From NCBI GenBank assembly GCA_037127255.1, contig JBANSL010000005.1:8246001-8310000 (forward strand): a stretch of 64,000 nucleotides of DNA. Reading direction: 5' to 3'. Of the stretch, positions 45,190 through 56,243 are shown one piece after another; position 1 is the stretch's first letter, and the number at the start of each line of letters is the position of its first letter. The DNA comes from Persicaria tinctoria. Lineage: Eukaryota; Streptophyta; Magnoliopsida; Caryophyllales; Polygonaceae. The notes under the pieces were generated by a model, which did no database searches, was not told the origin of the DNA, and was given only the letters and a program-made list of their open reading frames with translations. A program made the translations under genes and the position numbers.

Positions 45190-46525
45190 ATATTAATTAT
45201 ATATTTGTGCAGGCTTAGGCTACGTAGGTTGAATTGAATTCACCCACCCCGGCCACAGTTTCCGTCACATAAACCAAACAGATCGATCAAGAAATCATAT
45301 CACCATGGGAAGAGTCTGTTGTACCGGGAAGCAGGAGACGTCAGACAAACCTCTTTTAACACACACGAATTGGGATGGACAAGAATTGTAAATCAAAGAG
45401 CCAAACTCAAGCAATCCAAACCAACAATCAGACACAAACAGAAGATAAATAACCAAGTACAAAGAACATCAGATTTACTTGGAAAACCCCAAAACGGGGA
45501 AAAAACCACGGGAGCCGGGAACTTCCACTATCAACAATAACAAATTGGTACAATCTTCCCTAGACAAAGCTAGAGGCATACAAGATCATCAAGTATCAAC
45601 AAGCTTGGCCAAATCTCCAATTTCATCACCCAATTGGTGGAAATCAACAAAACCCAAGAGAGAACACTAGCAAAGGGGATCTGAGATTGGAGACTTAAAA
45701 CGACGATCTAACCGTACAAAATGAAGCATGTGATGAGGTGAACAATATACTAGAAAATCGTCTCAATCGGAGGTTGTTGGGTCGTCGATCGGGGCACTTC
45801 AAAATGGGCTGAACAATGGCATACGAAATTCTCCAATTCTCTCTCTTTTCTCCCTTTCTCACATTTTGTTTCTCTCTCTTACTTTCCCAATTGGAAAGGC
45901 ATCCCCTTTTATAAGGAGGTAAAACTACACATGGTAAAAAATCATATGGTAAACTAGTTCATTGGACTCTTCTCCAATATAGGAGGGAACCCAACAGAGG
46001 CAAGGTGGAGCTCAAGAGGATTGAGAAAAACATCAACGGGCAAGTCACCTTCTCCGAGAGAAGATCGAAGCAATTTTTCACATTGAACTTCCTAATCATC
46101 TTTGCTCCGAGTGGATGACGCCGGCTCGATTTAAAATCGCCAGAGATTTGCTTCCCGGTGAATCGATCCAAAGAGAGAGACTAGCTCTAGCTCCGAGACG
46201 ACGACCGCCTCCTCCGTCGGCTCCTCTTCAAGTGACCGCCTCCTCCACCGGAACAAATTTCGCACTCTGACGGCGAGACTGAGCAAACAAGATGCTGAAA
46301 TCTCTGTAAACGATACTGGAGGAGAGACAGGGGCAGCGGTCCAGAGACAGGGGCGGCGGTGATGGGCGGGAGGAGGAGGAGGAGCAGGATCGGAGCCTGC
46401 GCCGGTGGGGTTTATCGGAGTTGGTGGAGGTTGAATCAAAGATGAAGCGCGCAGTGAGGAGGAAGAAGTCTGAGAAGCACGCGTTGTTCATTAAGAAAAA
46501 AGAAGCGTGTGTCTATAAACCCTCC
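45190..46525. other. Unclassified repeat-like and GC-rich DNA, no gene recognised
   Basis: 45320-45960 reads like the non-coding part of a retroelement (GGAAAACCCCAAAACGGGGA; GGAGGGAACCCAACAGAGG) without LTR pair or domains. 46130-46490 is GC-rich with minus-strand ORFs rich in Pro/Ser/Arg and no recognisable motif. Confidence 0.3.
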
Positions 46526-46537
46526 TATATATATATA
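46526..46537. repeat. (TA)n tract before E2 copy 3
   Basis: Short TA run between …ACCCTCC and GGGAGTGGTTTCC. Confidence 0.8.
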
Positions 46538-48453
46538 GGGAGTGGTTTCCTTGTGCACACCCCTTAGAGTATATCTAGTGCACAAATATGGTCCCTTGAT
46601 ATATAGTGAATGGATGGCCTAGATTAAAATGAAATTTTTCTTTTTTTTTTCAATGAAAACGGTGGGACCTGCGGCACAAAACCACTTACTTTCTCCTCAC
46701 TTCCATGAAGAGGCGCGTCCACTTCAAACTTTTTTTGTACAAAATGATTTTTGAATATCACATTGGGTCTTGGATGAAAAAACATTGGGTTTTTTGCATA
46801 TCAAATGGGATCTACCAAATTGGGTCTATGAAATCATTTTTTTTAAATTATTGGAGATTAAAAACTCCAAATCTAATTAAATAATATTTTTCCTTATAAT
46901 CGAATAATATTTTTTTGGCCCATCAATTTCAGTTTTTAACTTGTACCAACACCGGTTAATTTTTATCCATTCAGTTTTGAAACATTATTCGGTAGAATAT
47001 TTATATTTTTCGGATAACAAAAATAAAACACTCAACTCATAAATATTATTCAGTGAAATGGTTGGTTTTCACTAGTAGCTTGATCATTATGGTGTGTTTT
47101 TATTCGGTGAAATACTAAAATATATATTTTTACCGCTCTAGTCCACATCAAATAAAATCAAAGAAAAACATTAATTAAGATGTTGGGTAATTTTTATTCA
47201 ATCACTTTTGAAACATTGTTCGGTATAATGGACATATTTTTCGGTGAACAGAAACAACAACCTCAAGTTACAAATATTATTCAGTGAAATAGTTGGTATT
47301 TGCTAGTTGGTTTAACATTAAGGTTTGACTTTATTCGATGAAATATATATTTTTTTCCACTCAATCTACTTCACCAAATAATAATTCCAAACAACCCATT
47401 TCATATGTAAAACAAAAGTCCCTTAATCCCTACCTGAATGGAAAGAACTCACGGAACTCGAACAAACGGGGTTGCTTGATCTCCCGGACAACAGCTCCGA
47501 CGAACTTGGTCGATGCTCTCGGTGGCCGATGTCTCCGCCCCCGTCTCTAGCCCCGCTGCTCACCTCGGTGGTCGAGGCTCTCGGTGGCCGAGGTCCTTGT
47601 CAGCGAACCCACCTTCCTCTTCACCCTCGACGGCCCCGTCCCCATCAGATCACATTTAGCCATCTCGATCCCGCTTGTCCGCCCCACCATCGCCACCGCC
47701 CTTCGCCACCCAGATCAAAATGAAACAGATCTAGAACAAACCAATGAGCATAAACCTCAAACCAGAATTCACGAAGGAGCACAATCTACCAGATCTGAGG
47801 GGAAGAAGGAAAAAAAAAAAACCATAACCGGCCAAATCCAGTTGGGATTGGACCAGAAATAGCCACTGTCGCTTACACCGTCACTTTCGCTCTTCACCGT
47901 CGCCTATGGACCACGCCTAGGGTTGCCCCTCCGCCTCGCTTTGGCTCCACGGGTCCACAAGTGGCGGCGATTGGCAGTGACGTCGAGGGCGAAGAGGAAG
48001 GTTGGTTGCAGCAATTGGGAGGGCAGCGTGACAAATCGATCGACGGCAGCTGCGGCGGTGAGATCCAGTCAAAGAAGATTGCCCTTCGCCGCTGCTGATA
48101 GCCCAAAGCCGTCGCCAACCTTTTCATTTGGATTCGATTCACCGGTGTCGTTGACTTTGCCTTCGCCATCCTTCGCCGCCCTGGAATCGCCTCTCTAGTT
48201 TCCACCACTCGCCGGTTGTTCTCTTTGGATCCATATGATGAAAAAGCACGATGAAGAAGACTCTAATTGAGGATTTAGGGTTCTTTATCCCCCACTACAC
48301 CCCTACACGCACTACAGGATGCAATTTAGATTAGTTTTCAATTTTTTTTTAATTTATGGAACACGTGTAACCTTCTCACCCATCTATTTAATTGAGATCA
48401 AGGGTCCAGATCTGTGCACAAAGTACACCCTAAGGGGTGTGCATAAAGGATCT
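46538..48453. mobile_element. E2-family TIR element, copy 3
   Basis: The left end GGGAGTGGTTTCCTTGTGCA and the reverse complement of the right end (GATCCTTTATGCACACCCCTTAG…) are TIRs sharing TGCACACCCCTTAG and GTGCACA, with TA tracts on both sides. Interior: ATTATTCGGT(A/G) repeats (46890-47345) and a GC-rich gene-like block (47420-48220) with ORFs on both strands and no recognised domain. The right 160 bp align with the E2 right ends at 12740-12900 and 26995-27148. Confidence 0.75.
46890..47345. repeat. Dispersed ATTATTCGGT motifs in E2 copy 3
   Basis: Six or more ATTATTCGGT / TATTCAGTGAAAT occurrences in AT-rich DNA; same core as the 11457-11890 array and the 50380-50650 array. Confidence 0.65.
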
Positions 48454-48456
48454 ATA

Positions 48457-48464
<8 letters not shown>

Positions 48465-48525
<61 letters not shown>
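48465..48525. repeat. (TA)n tract after E2 copy 3
   Basis: About 60 bp of TA, directly followed by the higher-order minisatellite (GGAGAATTGTCATCGC…). Confidence 0.9.
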
Positions 48526-48527
<2 letters not shown>

Positions 48528-49126
48528 AGAATTGTCATCGCATGTATTTTGGCTTCTCATTAGCCTCTATAGGGTTTGTGATTCCCTTGTCCTCTAGGGT
48601 TTTCCTTTGGTTACAGTGTCTATGACCTTGTTTTTATAGTGGTGACAGTGGCTATGTCCCTATTTTTATTTTGGTTACAACGTCTATAGGGTTTTCCTTT
48701 GATTACAATGTGTATGACCCCCTTTTTTTAATAGTGGTGACAATGAATGTCTATGACCCTATTTTAACAGTGGTGACAACGTTTATGACCCTCTTACTCA
48801 TTCATATATTGGAAGGGTTTTCATTTGGTTACAGTGTCTATTACTCTTCTTTTATAGTGGTGACAATGTTTATAACCTTGTTTTTATAGTGGTTACAGTG
48901 TCTATGACCCTGTTTTTATTTTGATTACAACGTCTATGATCCCCTTACCCATTCATTTATTAGAGGAGAACTGTCACCACACGTATTTTGGCTTCTTATT
49001 AGCCCCTATAGGGTTTGTGCCTCCATTATCATAGGGTTTTCCTTTGATTATAGCGTCTTTGACCCTTTTTTCATAGTGGTGACAGTGTCTATAACCCTGT
49101 TTTTATTTTGGTTACAACGTCTATAG
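48526..49126 (+). repeat. Higher-order minisatellite, left part
   Basis: Subunits of about 40 bp (GTGGTGACAGTGTCTATGAC followed by CCTGTTTTTATA) are grouped into larger units. Each larger unit starts with GAGGAGAACTGTCACCACA and TTTTGGCTTCTCATTAGCCC (48528, 48963). The array continues after the hAT element. Confidence 0.85.
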
Positions 49127-49737
49127 TAGGGGTGGGCGCGGGACGGGACGGGACGGGATGGGGGTCGTCCCGCGTCCCGTCCCGCGTAATTTTTGCGGGA
49201 CGGGACCGGGACGGGATTCACTACTTTTTTTTCAATCCCGCACGGGCCTTGTCCCTCACGGGACGGGACGGGACCGGGACGGGACGGGACCGGGACGGGA
49301 CGGGCCCTGTCCCTCAAATAAAAAACATTATAAAAAATCTAAAATTCTTATACATTTTATGACTTTTAAAGACTTAACATATATAAATTTATACTATTTT
49401 TTATATTTTATAATTTTCTTTATATATACACAGGACATGACACATTATATATATAATTACACACATTAAATATATATACTGTATAGAATATAGTTATGTT
49501 ATTTACCCTAATCAAATTGCTAATTACTTCAAAGTATACACTTTGTATTACAGTGTGTATATTTGTATATATACTATATTACGTAGTACTATTACAGTAT
49601 TATTTACGTAGTACGGAGTACTAAATTACAGTGTGTATATTTGTACACATTGTACATATGTAATCAAATATATATATACTATACTGTATATATTATATAT
49701 AACATAATATATTGTATGTATATATATTATATATAAG

Positions 49738-49870
49738 GGTAAAATCCACCTATAGTCCCTGAACTTTGATCAAATGTTCAAACGGGTCCCTGAACTTTAT
49801 CTTTGTTCATTAAAGTCCCTGAACTTTGATATTTTGTACACATTTGGTCCCTCTGTTAGTAAATTTGTAA
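49738..49870. repeat. Single end of a GGGTAAAATCCACC-type element
   Basis: GGGTAAAATCCACCTATAGT with repeated AGTCCCTGAACTTTGAT motifs resembles a widespread plant repeat terminus. The partner end was not found. Confidence 0.4.
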
Positions 49871-50379
49871 ATTATGTGTTAAATAATGATATAGAATCAA
49901 TATATTTTGGTATATTAATGGAATAAGTTAGGTTATATACATGTAATTTCTTGGTATTTGTTTTACTAAAGTAAAAAAATTATGTTATATTAAAAATATA
50001 TGTTTTTTAAAAAAAAATTATAATAAAAAAAAATTAAAATGTGTTTTGTTAAAAAAAAAACTATACTTTTGCTATAAAAAATAAATTATATTTGTGTTAA
50101 CAAAATAAACTCCTTTTTTTTATTAAATACGGAAATTTTAGTCATTAAAATACTTTAAAATAAACTATTATTGGAAAATTATAACATTTGGTAAAAAAAT
50201 AGAAAGTTTTTTCGATAAAAATATATTTTAAACTATGTTTTGTTTTAATAAAACTCTATTATATATGATGACTTTTGAGAAGAAAAAAGCTTTATTTTTT
50301 ACTTTAGTAAAACAAATATCGAGCAATTACAATTGTATAACCTAACTCATGTAATTAATACACCTGTGAAACATTCTAC

Positions 50380-50702
50380 CGAATACTGTTATGTTTTCTT
50401 TTTCAGTTCACTTTAGATGAAAATGTTCCAATTCCACTGAATAATTTGTAACATTCTACCGAATAATGTTTAGTTTTTTTATTCATCTATTTCAAATAAA
50501 AGAAACCTCAATTACTTAAACAATACTTACAATTTATATGAATAATGCTTCACATTTCACTAAATAATGTTTCACATTCCCCTAAACAATACTCACATTT
50601 CACCGAATAATGCTTCAAATTTCACCGAATAATGCTTCACATTTCACCGAATAATATTTGTGAACAAGGTACACCCTAAGACTTGTGAACAAATGATCCG
50701 TA

Positions 50703-50705
<3 letters not shown>
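50380..50705. mobile_element. E2-family right end nested in the hAT element
   Basis: CACCGAATAATGCTTCACATTT repeats (E2 internal motif) lead to GGTACACCCTAAGACTTGTG and GATCCGTACAC, an E2 right terminus, then a TA tract (50706-50761). The left end of this copy is not clear. Confidence 0.6.

Positions 50706-50761
<56 letters not shown>
50706..50761. repeat. (TA)n tract inside the hAT element
   Basis: About 56 bp of TA directly after an E2 right end. Confidence 0.9.
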
Positions 50762-50767
<6 letters not shown>

Positions 50768-50948
50768 TATTAATATATATGCGGGACGGGACGGGATTTG
50801 CGGGATCGAGACGGGCCGTCCCGCGTCCCGTCCCGCATAATTTTTGCGGGACGGGACCGAGACGGGATTTACTATTTTTTTTCGAAATCCCACCGGGACC
50901 GGGACGGGACCGGGATTTGCGGGATTTGTGCCCACCCCTAGTCTATAG

Positions 50949-51975
50949 GGTTTCCTTTGATTACAATGTCTATTACCTTTTTTCTAGTGGTGACAATGTC
51001 TATGACCCGGTTTTTATAGTGGTGACATTGTCTATTATCCTGTTTTCATAGTGTTGATAGTGTCTATGACTCTCTTGCCCATTCATATATTGAAGAAGAA
51101 CTGTCCACTTAATGTCTTTTGGCTTCTCATTAGCCCCTTTAGGGTTTGTGATTACCTTGTCCTAGGGTTTTCCACTTGGTGACAGCAATCATCTCTTAAC
51201 GACGTACTGTACTTAACATTTTAGTGTTTAGGGCCTTGGCCCTAAACCCTAAACCATACTGTACATCAAATATTCTTTTGGCTTCTCATTAGCCCTTTAG
51301 GGTTTGTGTTTCCCTAATCATATGGTTTTCCTTTTGATTACAAGTGTCTATGACCTTATTTTAATAGTGGTTACAATGTTTTTGTCCCTTTTTTTATAGT
51401 GATTACAAGGTCTATGACCCTGTTTTAACAGTGGTTGCAGCGTCTATGTCCATCTTACACATTCATATATTAGAGGAGAACTGTCACCACATGAATATCG
51501 GCTTCTCATTAGCCCCTATAGGATTTGTGCTTCCCTTTTTTTAAGGTTTTCCTTTGATTACAATGCCTATGACCCTTTTTTCATAGTGGTGATAGTGTCT
51601 ATAAAGCTGTTTTTATTTTGGTTGCAGCGTCTATATGGTTTTCCTTTTGATTACAGTGTCTATGACCCTGTTTTTAGAGTGGTGACAGTATTTATGACCC
51701 TGTTTGTATTTTGCTTACAGCTTCTATGACCCTCTTACCCATTTATACTAGAGGAGAACTGCCACCACATGTATTTTCGCTTCTCATGAGCCCCTATATA
51801 TAGCGTTTGTGCTTCGTTTGTCCTAGGGTTTTCCTTTTGGTGACAGTGTTTATGATCCTATTTTTATTGTGATGACACTACTAATAACATTTTCCCTCCT
51901 CACAATGTTTTTTACTTTTGGTGACCGTAGTTATTACTTTTTTTTAATTGTAGTGACATTGCTAATAACACTTTC
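50949..51975 (+). repeat. Higher-order minisatellite, right part
   Basis: Continuation of 48526-49126. Larger-unit starts at about 51100, 51270, 51475 and 51753 (GAGGAGAACTGYCACCACAT then GCTTCTCATTAGCCC). Confidence 0.85.
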
Positions 51976-52066
51976 CCTCAACAAGGAAGAACAAAAAAAA
52001 AGGTTGACCGAATCAAACACAGTGGGACCAAAATAAATTTTATTATATCAAAATGATATAATCTAA

Positions 52067-52774
52067 GCCCCCGTTTGGTATCCATATACTGATATCAGAT
52101 ATCAGATATGGGTATTAGATATCGATATCGGATATATGGGTATCAAATCTGATATCTGATATCCGATATCTAATATCCCGTTTGGTATTAGAGATATGGG
52201 TATCAACCTAAACCTAATTCCCCTTTCTCCATCCCCACTCCCCAAGCCATAGCACACAAAGTTAATCTCAATCCCTGAGAAAACCAGCCACACCCGACCC
52301 AGAAGCGACCACAAGGAGTAAAGGACACCGAAAGGGAGGCCAGAACCCGAAATCCTCACCAAACCGTCGAAAAAATTCAACCCCGAAAGCTCCTCACCCT
52401 AGATTTGAAGTGCAACAAAGTAAAGCAAGAAGGACCCAGAAATTTCAACCCCAAAATCAGAGAAATTAACCGGCCACCGAAACCTAACTGTCGCCGGAAA
52501 CCAGATCTGGATAGGTGACCTACCGAACTTCGCCGAAAACCAAGTCAAGCCAGAAAAGGAGGAACGCACAAACCATTGGCATCGAGGTTGAAGATCCCCA
52601 TGGACTGAGAAGAAGAGGGATGAGAAGCAAACTGTTATAAACCCATATCCCAATTTTCTGGGATATATGGAAGTAGTAATATTTACAAAGGAATTGGGAT
52701 ATGAGGTATATCAATTTGATATCCATATACCCATACCCATATCCCATGTCTTGATATGGCTACCAAACCAGGGC
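52067..52774. mobile_element. PIF/Harbinger-type MITE, GCCCCCGTTTGGTA ends
   Basis: 708 bp with TIRs GCCCCCGTTTGGTATC / GCTACCAAACCAGGGC and TAA on both sides (52064-52066, 52775-52777). ATATC-rich subterminal repeats occur at both ends. The GC-richer centre (52200-52640) has minus-strand ORFs with no recognised domain. Confidence 0.8.
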
Positions 52775-52777
52775 TAA

Positions 52778-53169
52778 GAGCATCAGCATTCATGGGGTAA
52801 CCCCATCCATCTCTCTCCTCGTAATATTTTGACACTTCATCTTCCACTAACTCTACCCCATCCTTTAAGAATTTTTATTTTTATCCCACATCCATAAGTT
52901 TACCCCATTACTACTTTTTTAACTTTAATTATACCCCACCACATATTTCCACCAATCAAAACATTATTTACTAAATTAAAAAAATACAAATGGGTGAGCC
53001 CCACCATTAAACAAAACAAAAAAAAGAAAGAGGAAGTGGAGGGGTGACCCCATAGTCCCATACTGCTCAGGTAAACCCTTCCCCCTAATCCAAAGGGGTT
53101 TGTCCCACGCTCATAATCTTCCCCCATAGTGGCTATAGGGTAGAGTTAATCCCATTGATGCTGATGATC
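52778..53169. mobile_element. PIF/Harbinger-type MITE, GAGCATCAGCA ends
   Basis: 392 bp with TIRs GAGCATCAGCATTCATGGG / CCCATTGATGCTGATGATC and TAA on both sides (52775-52777, 53170-53172). The left TAA is also the right TAA of the preceding MITE. Confidence 0.85.
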
Positions 53170-53172
53170 TAA

Positions 53173-54235
53173 ATGGCATAATATCAAGGCATGCATATGC
53201 ATTTTCAAGACATTACATTTCATTTTCTTTCATCATTCAACAGCAATGAGGAATTACAAATATGCCATGCCCTTTCTATTCGCCGCATTCGAAACACCAA
53301 CTGCTTCTTTGGAACATTGTACTGCAGACAATTCCAACAAATCAAATTCCAACCCTCCAATTCCCTAATTCTCAAATCAATCTCCACAATGAAGCCAAAT
53401 CAAAAACCATTCCAATCATATACACGAATCAAATCTAGCTCAATGCCTGATTGATGATTAATTGATTACTTGATCACCTGTATCTGATATTCCAACCCTC
53501 CAATTCCCAATTCATACAAATTTATCAAGAGCCCATTCCAATCCCACTGAATCCACACAACCCAGAAAACCCGGATGAATTCCAATCAAAACCAACACTG
53601 TTTCATAAATCAATATTGAAGGCAAGGAGAGCACAAGACCTGGAACGAAGTCAGCTCCAACATCCTCTGCCCCTGCGAGAACGAGTGACAGAGTTTTCCG
53701 ATTACGGGTGCTGGTCTTCACTCGTCGGAAGCTGATCATCAATCGCCGGCGTTGAGATCCTCAGAGGCGGTATGACGCCGATGTGAGATCCACGACATCG
53801 AGCGCTTCCTCGTCCCCCTCTCCGTCCAGTACGACTTCAATCACCGCTGTTCAGCGGCTCCATCGACGGGAAGAAGCAGTTAACCGAGTTCCTATCGAAC
53901 AACACCCCCATCACGAACACTTCGGCTGGATGACGGCGGAGCAGCACTGGAAACACCTCGAATTGAACATGGAGATGAGAACGAGAGCGCCGGAGATTGG
54001 TCGCGACAGATGCCGGAGGAGAGGCCGAGAGCGCGATGGATCTGGGAAGCAAATCCGAGGGAAGGAGAAGGAGCCATGGGAGGGAGATCGACCGATTGAT
54101 CAAATTGGGATCTAATTGGAAAGAAAATCAGTGAATTAGGAGGAGGAGAAGGAAGACCTAACGAATAAAAGCACGGCAAAAGTGTCAACGGCGAACTAGC
54201 AGGATCATCTGATGTTGGAGTACAAATCCCTATTA
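53173..54235. other. No gene recognised; GC-rich block 53690-54110
   Basis: A leader-like GC/GA-rich block carries overlapping ORFs on both strands (53783-54115 plus; 53837-54103 and 53892-54188 minus). I recognise no domain and cannot choose a strand. Confidence 0.3.
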
Positions 54236-54239
54236 AAAG

Positions 54240-55040
54240 GGAATGTAAACCTAATACAATCGATACATTTTTTTGTTATATATATAGTCTGCTACATACC
54301 TTGTTAGATTCTCTAAAGCAATGACTAAATTGAATATAATCAAAATCTCTAGCCATAAGTATAATCTTCTCAACTTGATGGATAACTTTCCATGGAGTGT
54401 TGAGTTCTCTTTTTGCCTTGATAATCGTCTGATTGTCGCTTTCAACTATAGCCTTCCGAATTCCTTTTCTGATTGCCTGTTGCATTCCTACAATGATTGT
54501 TTCTGCTTCCGTTTGTAGAATTGAACCTTTAGATGTATTTTGGAAGAATACATCTAATAAACTGCTCTCGGAGTCACGAATAACTCCGAGAGCCCAACTC
54601 TACTTTTTTATTATAATCTTCCCGGTGGAGGAGAATTTTACCACAAGTAGTCTCATAGTTTTGTATAAGTTTCCTAGCAAAATTACAACTTATTAGTAGA
54701 TGTGTAGTATCCTCATCTTCACAATTGCATAGTGAACATTGGCCTGGGACTCTGTTGTAATATTTGTTTAATCTCTGAGTAGTAGGGAGTCCATCAATTA
54801 ATATTTTCCATATAAGGTTCTTGATTCTGGGCGGCAGATTGAGTTTCCAAATCCATTTTAAATCATTTATACTTTGATGATTATTGTTACTATTTATGAG
54901 ATTTGTAGACTTAGTCGAGAATCTTCCATCTTTTTCAAATTTCCAAATTAGTTTATCATCAGTATCCCAAGTTGGTATTTGTATTTGCATTATTTGATTA
55001 ATAATGTTAATTGGGAATATTCTTTGAAGTAGGGGCAAAT
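54240..55040 (-). pseudogene. LINE (L1-type) ORF2 C-terminal remnant
   Basis: The minus-strand reading from 55038 gives a zf-RVT domain: WKLNLPPRIKNLIWKILIDG, then the CSLCNCEDEDTTHLLISC cysteine/histidine motif. After a frameshift near 54600 it continues as an RNase H-like domain (QTEAETIIVGMQQAIRKGI, IVESDNQTIIKA) to about 54276. This zf-RVT plus RNase H order is characteristic of the 3' end of plant L1-type LINE ORF2. The polymerase domain is missing. A short T-run near 54267 could mark the old poly(A) tail. Confidence 0.85.
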
Positions 55041-56243
55041 TTCATTGTCTTTGATTATTTATTAGTTGAGCTACTTTCAAACTTGGATCTTCAGAATTCT
55101 GGTATTGGTTTAATTTTGCTAGGTGATAATTTTTGCCCAAATTATGGACAATCACCAAAAAACCCCAATGTAATAAGTACTCTATTTGTATCAAAATAGT
55201 GAATGCTTAACTTGTTGACACATATTTTAATAAGTTAAAAACTACACATAAAATATTTTTTTAATAATTAGCAAGTAGGAAAAAAACATCAAATATTTTA
55301 AGATTAAGGTAATACAGTATTGAACAGGGCCCCTAAAATTCATTGGACGACACTGCTTGTAAGTTGTAACCCTAACCCTTCTCTAATCTCTCTTTGATTT
55401 ATTTAGAAAATTAAATAATTTTATCGTTTAGTTTAACAAGAAAATAGACGGGATGACCAAATAATAGCAATATGTAAAAGGTTAAGGACTAAAATTAACA
55501 CTTAAAAAAGTTAGTGAATGATAGTGGCTAACCCTTAAAGGTTAGAGACCACGAAAGGAATTTACCATTTAAAAAAAGTATAAAAAAAGTAGAGTTGTAA
55601 TCAGGAGTATTAAGTAGTATAAGTGTATTTTTGTTTATTTTCTTAAAAACTGTGCAAAACTCTAAAGTGAAGTGTTTTAATTAACGGATGGAGTAGTAAT
55701 TTATTTTACAATCTTTTGAAAAAATTACAGTACCTAATAAAGAAGATATGTATAAAAACTTACTAAAATGTTATAAATAGGTGATTATTTAATGAGATGG
55801 CAAAAGCTAATTGGGAAAAAAATTGGAGGAAATTTTTTTAACTAAAAGATGACCCTATATTTAAAAAAATAAATATAATATTATTTTTAAAAAATTAATA
55901 TTTTATAGAATTTTAATATTTTAAAACAAAAAATATATATTTTTTTGAGATGAAGTCAAGTTGCAAGACTAGATTCATTTTATTTTTTGGGGGGTAAAGA
56001 ATAAGAGTAGATTAATTTTAGTGTGTTTTGGCCTCTTATGTGTGTACATGTGGCGGATGTATATTCCAATGGCAAAGGGTCAAAAGAGGCAGCTCCTCAT
56101 AGTACCAACGGTCTCGCAACATCAACATATAACCTCGCCAGTTGCCACCATCGCCCACTTTTCTCGCCCTCCTCCCAAACAGCCAAAACTTCCGTTTCCC
56201 CTCCTCCAATCTCCTTCCATTCGACGAACCCTAGAATCTGGCT
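55041..56243. other. Intergenic AT-rich DNA and NAPRT promoter/leader region
   Basis: Very AT-rich to about 56000, with no gene seen. From 56010 to 56243 base composition rises as in a promoter/leader. CATATAAC at about 56126 might serve as a TATA element for NAPRT, but this is weak. Confidence 0.4.

Larger units (their letters stand above)
43910..46525. mobile_element. E1-family element, copy 4 (same orientation as copy 3, right end degraded)
   Basis: A clear B-end (GGTTGGGTTCATGTACGAAG…, AATTTGATTGGTCCATGTGT) is followed by the GGTTCAGCAATTTTATTCAC array and GGTTCATGAAGCTATAAAGA / GAACCACTTGGTATAAAAC arrays to about 45140. The right side is uncertain: a non-E1 repeat fills about 45190-45960, a GC-rich block lies at 46130-46490, and the border …ATAAACCCTCC before the TA tract at 46526 only faintly recalls the A-end. 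Confidence 0.5.
49127..50940. mobile_element. hAT element with GGGACGGGAC arms
   Basis: 1,814 bp bounded by TAGGGGTGGGCGCGG and …GTGCCCACCCCTA, with a perfect 8-bp duplication GTCTATAG (49119-49126, 50941-50948). The arms are GGGACGGGAC repeats (49140-49310; 50778-50935). TAGGGGTGGGC ends plus an 8-bp duplication are typical of hAT. The centre (49320-50775) holds AT-rich DNA, an E2 right end and a TA tract, so other elements are nested inside. No transposase. Confidence 0.9.

Noticed and set aside
49108..49469. Gly/Arg/Asp-rich ORFs around the GGGACGGGAC repeats
   Set aside because: They translate the repeat arms of the hAT element.
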